The position numbers and the translations under genes were made by a program. A model generated the notes under the pieces. That model was given only the letters and a program-made list of their open reading frames with translations. It was not told the DNA's origin and did no database searches. A stretch of 63,078 nucleotides of DNA from Paracoccaceae bacterium (GTDB lineage Bacteria; Pseudomonadota; Alphaproteobacteria; Rhodobacterales; Rhodobacteraceae): contig JAFIEF010000014.1 in assembly GCA_020832655.1 (NCBI GenBank), positions 1 to 63,078 of the forward strand, given 5' to 3'. Shown one piece after another: positions 36,891-43,205 of this stretch (position 1 is its first letter; the number at the start of each line of letters is the position of its first letter).

Positions 36891-37670
36891 TCAGTCAAGA
36901 CGAAAATCTGCTCCCAGATAGACCCGGCGCACATTCTCATCGGCCACGACCTCTGCCGGATTGCCGGATTTCAGAACCCCGCCATCATGCAGGATATAGG
37001 CCCGGTCCACGATGGCCAGTGTTTCGCGCACATTATGGTCGGTGATCAGAACCCCCAGCCCGCGTGTCTTCAGATCCGCGACCAGAGCGCGGATCTCGCC
37101 CACCGCGATCGGGTCCACCCCGGCAAAGGGTTCATCCAGCAGAATGTAGCGCGGACTGGCCGCCAGCGCGCGCGCGATCTCGGTGCGCCGCCGCTCGCCG
37201 CCGGACAGCGCAAGGGCGGGCTGGTCGCGCAAATGTCCGATCGAAAACTCTTCCAGCAACGCCTCCAGCCGGTCGCGCCGGGCATGTTTGTCAAGCTGTT
37301 GCAGTTCCAGCACTGCCATGATGTTCTGCGCCACGCTCAGCCCGCGGAAGATCGACATCTCTTGCGGCAGATAGCCCAGCCCCATCCGGGCGCGGCGATA
37401 AAGCGGTAACCCGGTTGCATCCTGCCCGTCAATCCGCACCGCCCCGCCTTCATGCTTGACGATCCCGGCGATGCAGTAAAAGCAGGTCGTCTTGCCGCAG
37501 CCATTGGGGCCAAGCAGGGCCACCACCTCGCCGGGATGAAGGGTCATCGACATGTCGCGGATGACGATACGCTTGCCATAACGCTTTTGCAGATGCAGGA
37601 CTTCAAGACAGCCCTGCACATGTTCCGGGTCGGTGTTGCCGCGCGGCTGCGCGTGTTCCGTGACTGTCAT
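36891..37670 (-). CDS. lptB: LPS-export ABC transporter ATP-binding protein
   Basis: A 259-residue ATPase that, with LptF and LptG, drives lipopolysaccharide from the inner membrane onto the LptC-LptA bridge. Walker A LLGPNGCGKTT, Q-loop LGYLPQEMSIFRGLSV (characteristic of LptB), signature LALSGGERRRTEIARAL, Walker B YILLDEPFAGVDP and H-loop VLITDHNVRETL. A short extra N-terminus (MTVTEHAQPRGNTDPEHVQG) precedes the conserved part. It starts seven bases after lptA and is co-transcribed with it. Confidence 0.95.
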   Translation of the reverse strand: MTVTEHAQPRGNTDPEHVQGCLEVLHLQKRYGKRIVIRDMSMTLHPGEVVALLGPNGCGKTTCFYCIAGIVKHEGGAVRIDGQDATGLPLYRRARMGLGYLPQEMSIFRGLSVAQNIMAVLELQQLDKHARRDRLEALLEEFSIGHLRDQPALALSGGERRRTEIARALAASPRYILLDEPFAGVDPIAVGEIRALVADLKTRGLGVLITDHNVRETLAIVDRAYILHDGGVLKSGNPAEVVADENVRRVYLGADFRLD

Positions 37671-37677
37671 CGCAACC

Positions 37678-38205
37678 TTATTGATTTGTCTGAATTATTG
37701 TACGCACGCGGCCTTCCATGCGCCCCTGTTCGGTTAGCACATTGACGAACAGCCGATCACCCGACAACACGTTCTGGCCCTGGGTCAGCAACACATCGCC
37801 GCTCATGCGGACTGTGCCGGCCTCGACCTCATAGACAGCGTCGCGGGCTTCGGCAGCTTCGGCGGCGGTGACCAGGGTCACCCCGCCCGACGCTTCCAGC
37901 CGTTCGATCCGCCCATCCCCTGCGGCCGCATAGAAAACACGAATGACCGGCGCTGCCAGACGCATATCGCCCTGACCCAGCACCGCATCGCCTGAAAACA
38001 CGGTTTCGCCGGTCTGGTTGTTGACCTGCAACTCATCGGCGCGAATTTCAACCGGCAATCCACGGACATTGCGCAGCCCCGAAAAGCTAAGCCCCATGCC
38101 CTGTGCGCTGCTGGTGGGGCTGGTCTGGGCCACGGCCGGGGCGGATGCGCCGATCAGCAACAATGCGGCCCCAGTGATCAGAGAGAGTATCTTGCGACGA
38201 TCCAC
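37678..38205 (-). CDS. lptA: LPS-transport periplasmic bridge protein
   Basis: About 175 residues with a signal peptide (DRRKILSLITGAALLLIGAS, cut after AVAQ). The OstA/LptA beta-jellyroll is visible as LPVEIRADELQVNNQTGETV, FSGDAVLGQGDMRLAAPVIR and VRMSGDVLLTQGQNVLSGD. It oligomerises in the periplasm to carry LPS. I choose GTG 38205, with AAGGAG eight bases upstream; in-frame upstream sequence overlaps lptC. Order lptC-lptA-lptB is conserved. Confidence 0.9.
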   Translation of the reverse strand: MDRRKILSLITGAALLLIGASAPAVAQTSPTSSAQGMGLSFSGLRNVRGLPVEIRADELQVNNQTGETVFSGDAVLGQGDMRLAAPVIRVFYAAAGDGRIERLEASGGVTLVTAAEAAEARDAVYEVEAGTVRMSGDVLLTQGQNVLSGDRLFVNVLTEQGRMEGRVRTIIQTNQ

Positions 38206-38218
38206 TGTGCACGCTCCT

Positions 38219-38845
38219 TCAGTGTTGCGGTTGATATATGAGCCTGACATCGCCCCTGAAATCAAGCAGGTATCCGCCCTGCTCATCGTCAATTGCAGTG
38301 ATGTCCAGCGTATCTGATTGAATCTCTCCGGCGGGGCCATGCCCGAACACCCCGCCTGTGGCGCGCATGTTCGTGCGGTCGAACTGTACGACCAAGCGTT
38401 CCATATCAAGCTGATAACCATTGGAGCTTTTCAACCACACAGCTTCGGACAAAGTCAGAATCCGGGCCTGTTCGTCGATCTGCCCGCTTTTGGCGCGGAA
38501 ATCGATATACGAGCTATCAATGAAACGTGCAGTGCCATCCGGGTGTTCAAGGAATAGCTGGATGGGGTCGCTTGCCTGAGGGTCAACTGGCGAGCGCACC
38601 GAAGCAGCAACCACCGAAAGCTCTGACTGATCGGCGGTGACGCCGGCCAACCGCGCGGTGCCGATGCGCGGTTCGCGCGCAATTTCGGTCAGTTCCAGAT
38701 CGCTTAGGTCCACGGCGCGGCTGGGGTCGATATTGTCCGACAACATGAAGACAGTGGACAGCAACCCCAACCCGCCAAGCGGCAGGATCAGCCGCAGCGC
38801 CCGCGACAGGCGATGACGCATCAGCGCGGAAGGTCGCAAGGGCAT
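38219..38845 (-). CDS. lptC: LPS export protein LptC
   Basis: 208 residues with one N-terminal anchor (RLILPLGGLGLLSTVFMLS) and a periplasmic jellyroll of the LptC type (SSYIDFRAKSGQIDEQARIL, GYQLDMERLVVQFDR, GYLLDFRGDVRLIYQP). It joins the LptBFG transporter to LptA. CAGGA seven bases upstream supports ATG 38845. Its stop is 13 bases before lptA. Confidence 0.88.
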   Translation of the reverse strand: MPLRPSALMRHRLSRALRLILPLGGLGLLSTVFMLSDNIDPSRAVDLSDLELTEIAREPRIGTARLAGVTADQSELSVVAASVRSPVDPQASDPIQLFLEHPDGTARFIDSSYIDFRAKSGQIDEQARILTLSEAVWLKSSNGYQLDMERLVVQFDRTNMRATGGVFGHGPAGEIQSDTLDITAIDDEQGGYLLDFRGDVRLIYQPQH

Positions 38846-38858
38846 GGCTATATCCTGA

Positions 38859-39470
38859 TCAATGCGCGAAGATATCCGTATCCGGCCAGCCCGCAAGGTC
38901 AAGCTCTGCGCGCGTGGGCAGGAAGTCGAAGCAGCGCTGCGCCAATGCGCTGCGCCCCTCGCGTTGCAGCATCTGGTCCAGCGCCTCGCGCAGCCGGTGC
39001 AGATGCAGCACATCCGAGGCCGCATAATCCTGCTGGGCGCGGCTGAGTTCGCGCGCGCCCCAATCCGAACTTTGCTGCTGCTTCGAGATATCCACGCCCA
39101 GAAGCTCTGACAGCAGGTACTTCAGCCCATGCCGATCCGTATAGGTGCGCACCAGCTTTGACGCTATCTTGGTGCAATAGACAGGGGCCGTTGTCACCCC
39201 GTAGCTGTGGCGCAACAGCGCAATATCAAAACGCCCGAAATGAAACAGCTTCAGGCGGTTCGGGTCGGCCAGCAGCCGCGTCAGATTGGGCGCAGGGCGG
39301 ACAGGGTTGGCCACCTGCACCAGATGCGCATCGCCATCGCCAGACGACAACTGCACCACGCATAGCCGGTCGCGATGCGGGTTCAGCCCCATCGCCTCGC
39401 AATCAATGGCGACAATGGGGCCAAGATCCAGATCATCAGGCAGATCATCGGCATAGAGGTGAACAGTCAT
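38859..39470 (-). CDS. rnd: Ribonuclease D family 3'-5' exonuclease
   Basis: A 203-residue protein made of the DEDDy exonuclease domain only; the HRDC domains of classical RNase D are absent, as in the short alphaproteobacterial form. Catalytic residues: D and E in IVAIDCEAMGL (near residues 22-24), D in LFHFGRFDIALL and the Y-D pair in AQQDYAASDVLHL. It trims RNA 3' ends. GGAAGG before ATG 39470 fixes the start. Ends 13 bases before lptC and probably heads the lpt transcript. Confidence 0.88.
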   Translation of the reverse strand: MTVHLYADDLPDDLDLGPIVAIDCEAMGLNPHRDRLCVVQLSSGDGDAHLVQVANPVRPAPNLTRLLADPNRLKLFHFGRFDIALLRHSYGVTTAPVYCTKIASKLVRTYTDRHGLKYLLSELLGVDISKQQQSSDWGARELSRAQQDYAASDVLHLHRLREALDQMLQREGRSALAQRCFDFLPTRAELDLAGWPDTDIFAH

Positions 39471-39619
39471 CTTGGCCTTCCCTTGAATGGTTCCCCTGCG
39501 CCTAGGGGGGAACGGGTCGAAAATCAAGCGGGTTGGTACGATTTGCCTGTCGCAAGGTCACGCCTATCCTTATGCAGATCATGCTTTGTTCCTGATCGGT
39601 TTGGCGGCATACTGCGATC

Positions 39620-40294
39620 ATGACTGCTGGCCTGTTCCTGAAATCCCCGCGCATGGGGTATTCGCGTGCCGAAACGCGCATGGATGCCGCGATTCATGTC
39701 GCCGGTCTGATCTGCGCCGCGCTGGCTGTGCCGGTTCTGATCGCTGCGGCCCTGATGATCAGCCAGATCGCGCAGCGACCGGAAGCCTTCCTGGCGGTGA
39801 TGATTTACGGGCTGAGTTTCATTGCCATGATCGGCGCCTCGGCGCTTTACAACCTGACGCCGCAGGCGGGGTTGAACTGGCTTTATCGCAGGCTGGATCA
39901 TTCGGCGATCTATCTGAAGATTGCAGGCACCTATACCCCCTTCACGCTGATTTCCGGGCAGGGCTTGTGGTTGCTGGCGGGCTTGTGGGGCGCAGCGGCA
40001 CTGGGGATCGTGATCAAGGCGCTGAGTTTCGACCGCTTCCACTGGCTGGCGGTGCTGCTGTATCTGGGCATGGGCTGGGCCGGGGTGATGATCTTGCCGC
40101 AGATGCTGCAAAGCTTCCCCCCGCTGGTGGTAGGGCTGATCATCGCTGGCGGCAGTGTCTATACGCTGGGGGTGGTGTTCTATCTGTGGCAGCGGCTGCG
40201 CTTTCATTACGCGATCTGGCATATCTTTGTGCTGGTGGCGTCGCTGCTGCTTTACGGGGCGGTGTTGCTGGCGGTGCTGACTGTCACGCCATAA
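39620..40294 (+). CDS. PAQR/hemolysin III family membrane protein
   Basis: A 224-residue, seven-helix membrane protein. Family residues: DAAIHVAGLICAALA, SALYNL in TM2-3, LDHSAIYLKIAGTYTPF and the last-helix FHYAIWHIFVL with the metal-site histidines. PAQR proteins have an adiponectin-receptor-like zinc site and may act as hydrolases on membrane lipids; the old name hemolysin III does not prove haemolysis. Divergent from the rnd-lpt operon with a 149-base gap. The SD is weak. Confidence 0.88.
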   Translation: MTAGLFLKSPRMGYSRAETRMDAAIHVAGLICAALAVPVLIAAALMISQIAQRPEAFLAVMIYGLSFIAMIGASALYNLTPQAGLNWLYRRLDHSAIYLKIAGTYTPFTLISGQGLWLLAGLWGAAALGIVIKALSFDRFHWLAVLLYLGMGWAGVMILPQMLQSFPPLVVGLIIAGGSVYTLGVVFYLWQRLRFHYAIWHIFVLVASLLLYGAVLLAVLTVTP

Positions 40295-40303
40295 CCCCCG
40301 CGC

Positions 40304-41092
40304 CTATGGCGCGCTATCGCCATGCCACATGCCGCGTTGGCGCAAGACCTGCCGCAAAAGCGTGGGGCAATCGCTCATCAGCCCATCCACACCGATATCC
40401 AGCAGCGCGTTCATCTGCGCGGGGTCGTTGATGGTCCAGACCTGCACATGCACGCCGCGCGCATGGGCGACCTGAACGAAGCGGCGGGTAACAACCGGAA
40501 TGCCGCGCCATGTGGCGGGCACCTGGACCAGCGCGAAGTCATCCAGGGCAAGCGGCAGTCCGAAGCCGCGCGCCCAAATCCGCGCCACCTGCCCATGTGC
40601 GGGCGACCACAACAAACCCGGCCCCAAGAGCTTGCGAGCCTGCGCGGTGCGCACAGGATTGAATGCCCCGACCGAGACCCGCCCCAGCGCTGCCTGCCGC
40701 GTGATCACCTGCGCCAAGGGGTCGACCACCGCGTCGGATTTCGCCTCTATGGCGATGAACAGATCCGGGAACTCCTCCAGCAGCGCTTCCAGCCGGGGGA
40801 TATGCGCGCCGCCCGTGGTGCGTAGATGCCGCAACTCGGCCCAGTCAAGCTGCGCGATTGCGCGCGGGTCACCGCAGATGCGCTGCAAATCCGGGTCATG
40901 ATGGATCACCACCACCCCGTCGCGCGTGGCGTGGACATCCAGTTCGACATGGGTATAGCCAAGCGCCACCGCATGGCGAAAGGCGGGCAGGGTGTTCTCT
41001 TCGACCTCGTGCGCGCCACCGCGATGCGCAATGGCGCGCGCACCGGGCGCGGTCAGCAGGGGATGGGCATGCAGGGTCGCCAGCCTGGTCAC
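40304..41092 (-). CDS. Glycerophosphodiester phosphodiesterase family protein
   Basis: About 262 residues of the GDPD TIM-barrel family: AIAHRGGAHEVEENTLPAF with the catalytic HRG...EEN, HVELDVHATRDGVVVIHHDPDL with the metal and acid/base residues, and VQVWTINDPAQM near the end. It hydrolyses glycerophosphodiesters to glycerol 3-phosphate and an alcohol. No signal peptide, so cytosolic. The start is uncertain: GTG 41092 fits the family length, while ATG 41182 in frame would add 30 non-conserved residues. Convergent with the PAQR gene, 10 bases apart. Confidence 0.87.
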   Translation of the reverse strand: MTRLATLHAHPLLTAPGARAIAHRGGAHEVEENTLPAFRHAVALGYTHVELDVHATRDGVVVIHHDPDLQRICGDPRAIAQLDWAELRHLRTTGGAHIPRLEALLEEFPDLFIAIEAKSDAVVDPLAQVITRQAALGRVSVGAFNPVRTAQARKLLGPGLLWSPAHGQVARIWARGFGLPLALDDFALVQVPATWRGIPVVTRRFVQVAHARGVHVQVWTINDPAQMNALLDIGVDGLMSDCPTLLRQVLRQRGMWHGDSAP

Positions 41093-41156
41093 TATCGGGA
41101 TGGTCCTGTTGCGGCCCGCAACAGCAGGCAGTGGTTGCAAAATCTGATTTGGATCA

Positions 41157-41184
41157 TTGTGCGGCCCAAGGCTGATTTCCATAT
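41157..41184 (+). promoter_or_regulatory. Candidate RpoH-type promoter for hsp20
   Basis: TTGTGC (41157-41162) and CCATAT (41179-41184) are separated by 16 bases; the CCATAT -10 resembles heat-shock sigma promoters. It lies 35 bases before the hsp20 ATG. Assigned by resemblance and by the function of the downstream gene only. Confidence 0.4.
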
Positions 41185-41218
41185 ATGCAGCGTTGGTATT
41201 ACAGTGATGGAGGGCACC

Positions 41219-41635
41219 ATGATCGACAAGACCCCGATCAGCCATTTCTGGCCGTCTCTGGCCGATCCGTTCCGTCAGTTCGGCCAGAAACTGGCGGAAT
41301 TCCTGTCCCCGGCATCGGAAGCGTCATCGGATGGCGATGCCTACCGCATTTCCGTCGAACTGCCGGGCGTTGCCGAAGACGACATCCATGTCAGCATGGA
41401 TGATGGCGTGATGACGATTCGCGGTGATAAAAGATCCAGCCACCATGAAGAGGGCGACACCTGGTATTTCACCGAGCGGCAATATGGCAGTTTCTCGCGC
41501 AGCTTCCGCCTGCCTGCCGATGCTGATGAAGGCGCAATCAAGGCTGCGCTGAGGGATGGCGTGCTGGAAGTCAGCATTGCGCGCAAGGCAGCGGCGCCGC
41601 CCGAATCCCGACGTATCCCGATCTCGAAAGGCTGA
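41219..41635 (+). CDS. Hsp20/alpha-crystallin family small heat-shock protein
   Basis: A 138-residue ATP-independent holdase. The alpha-crystallin domain spans about residues 38-125: DAYRISVELPGVAEDDIHVS, MDDGVMTIRGDKRSS, GSFSRSFRLPADADEGAIKA and ALRDGVLEVSIARK. The C-terminal RRIPISKG contains the I-x-I motif that links dimers in oligomers. GGAGG six bases before ATG 41219 fixes the start. It is divergent from the GDPD gene; the long upstream open frame is antisense to it and false. Confidence 0.92.
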   Translation: MIDKTPISHFWPSLADPFRQFGQKLAEFLSPASEASSDGDAYRISVELPGVAEDDIHVSMDDGVMTIRGDKRSSHHEEGDTWYFTERQYGSFSRSFRLPADADEGAIKAALRDGVLEVSIARKAAAPPESRRIPISKG

Positions 41636-41760
41636 AGGCCGGACTGAAATGCCACAGGCGGCGCGTGCTGCGCGCCGTCTGATCTGATGCGCTGCCTGCG
41701 GGGTGGATATTCGCACTCAAATGTTTAACTTGTGTCCAAATAACCCCGACCGGAGTCATC

Positions 41761-42468
41761 ATGTCCGCAGAAATAGAGCTTTTCTACTGGCCCACACCCA
41801 ATGGCTGGAAGATTTCCATCGCGTTGGAAGAAATGAAGCTGCCCTACAAGGTGCGCTATATCAATATTGGCGCCGGGGATCAGTTCGCCCCCGATTTCCT
41901 GAAAATCGCGCCCAATAACCGCATGCCTGCGATCATCGACCCCGAAGGGCCAGAGGGGCGGGCGGTCTCTATCTTCGAATCCGGGGCGATCCTGCAATAT
42001 CTGGCGCGCAAGACCGGCAAGTTCTATGGTGTCGGCGAAGAGGCGCACATCGCGGTTGATCAATGGCTGATGTGGCAGATGGGCGGTGTCGGGCCGATGG
42101 CGGGGCAGGCGCATCATTTTCTGAAATACGCCCCCTCGCTGACCCCGCCGCAGGATCTGCCCTATGCCAAGGACCGCTACCGCAACGAGGTCGCGCGGCT
42201 TTACGGGGTGCTCGATCGGCAATTGGCGGATAACGCCTATGTTGCGGGCGATTTCTATTCGATTGCCGATATGGCGATCTGGCCCTGGGCCAGCCTGTGG
42301 GAAGGGCAGGAACAAACGCTGGAGTACAAGCCGCATCTGGCGCGCTGGCTGCAAGAGATCGGCGCACGCAAGGCGGTGCAGCAAGGGCGCGCGCTTGGCG
42401 CGGATCGTCGCGCCGATGTCAGCACGGACAAGAACGCGCAGAAAATCCTGTTCGGCAAGCGCGGCTGA
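41761..42468 (+). CDS. Glutathione S-transferase family protein (YfcG/YghU-like)
   Basis: A 235-residue, two-domain GST. N-terminal thioredoxin-fold: IELFYWPTPNGWKISIALEE with the NGWK stretch of the nu class at the catalytic position, NNRMPAIIDPEGPEGRAVSIFESGAILQYLA (split, glutathione-binding cis-Pro and SES-like). C-terminal helices: GDFYSIADMAIWPWASLW. Such proteins reduce disulfides or conjugate electrophiles with glutathione in the cytosol. The A/T-rich leader includes a candidate -10, but the SD (CCGGAG) is seven bases upstream. Confidence 0.9.
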   Translation: MSAEIELFYWPTPNGWKISIALEEMKLPYKVRYINIGAGDQFAPDFLKIAPNNRMPAIIDPEGPEGRAVSIFESGAILQYLARKTGKFYGVGEEAHIAVDQWLMWQMGGVGPMAGQAHHFLKYAPSLTPPQDLPYAKDRYRNEVARLYGVLDRQLADNAYVAGDFYSIADMAIWPWASLWEGQEQTLEYKPHLARWLQEIGARKAVQQGRALGADRRADVSTDKNAQKILFGKRG

Positions 42469-42522
42469 ATGGTTGAGCGATGCAAGCGCGGGCCATGCGC
42501 GGCGCGTATGGCCCGACACCGT

Positions 42523-43140
42523 TCAGGATGCAGAACTGTCGTGACTGTCGCTGCCCAGCTTGTGGCGTTCGAACAGCTTGGCTTGCAGCATGAAGAACAC
42601 AAACAGCGCAAAAGGCAGCACGAAAGTGCGGAAATTGACCCAGGCATCGGTTGACAGGCTGCGCCAGACAATTTCGTTGGCACAGGCCATCAGCACGAAC
42701 ATCAATGCCAGCCGCTTTGTCAGCAGCATCCAGCCTTCATGGGTCAGCGGCAATGCGCCCTCCATCACCAGTTCCAGCCAGCTTTGCCCGCGCATGATGC
42801 CAATTCCCAGCAACAGCGCGAACAGCCCGTAAACCGCAGTCGGTTTCATCTTGAAGAAGCGCTCGTCATTCAGCGTCACGGTCAGCCCGCCAAACACTAC
42901 CACCATGATCAGCGTGACCAGTTGCAACCGGCTCAACCGCCCCGACAGCTTCCACAACACAAAGGTTGCCAGCGCCATGACCGGGATGAAGGCGGCGGTC
43001 AGCAGGATGAAGGCGTCATATTCCGTGCCCATTACCGTGTAGACCTGTCCGCGCGTGCTGATATAGCCCAGAAAGAAGGCCAGCACCGGGCCGAATTCCA
43101 GCGCCAGCTTGGTGGTGGCGGAAACGTGTTTTTCAGACAT
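42523..43140 (-). CDS. yciB: YciB/IspZ-type inner-membrane septation protein A
   Basis: 205 residues with about six hydrophobic helices. KLALEFGPVLAFFLGYI, then LQLVTLIMVVVFGGLTVTLNDERFFKMKPT and the conserved ANEIVWRSLSTDAWVNFRTF (each quoted in part) are hallmarks of YciB, which influences envelope integrity and septation. The start ATG 43140 is plausible. Convergent with the GST gene and separated from the large envelope gene by 65 bases. Confidence 0.9.
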   Translation of the reverse strand: MSEKHVSATTKLALEFGPVLAFFLGYISTRGQVYTVMGTEYDAFILLTAAFIPVMALATFVLWKLSGRLSRLQLVTLIMVVVFGGLTVTLNDERFFKMKPTAVYGLFALLLGIGIMRGQSWLELVMEGALPLTHEGWMLLTKRLALMFVLMACANEIVWRSLSTDAWVNFRTFVLPFALFVFFMLQAKLFERHKLGSDSHDSSAS

Positions 43141-43205
43141 CAGGCGGGGTCCAGTTCATCTAGGTCGGGCGTTGGGGCGCGTTTGTCAGGTTCTATGCCA
43201 CCGGC

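Noticed and set aside
40826-41218. A 131-codon upstream extension of the hsp20 frame
   Set aside because: It runs antisense to the GDPD gene; SD and family N-terminus place the start at 41219.
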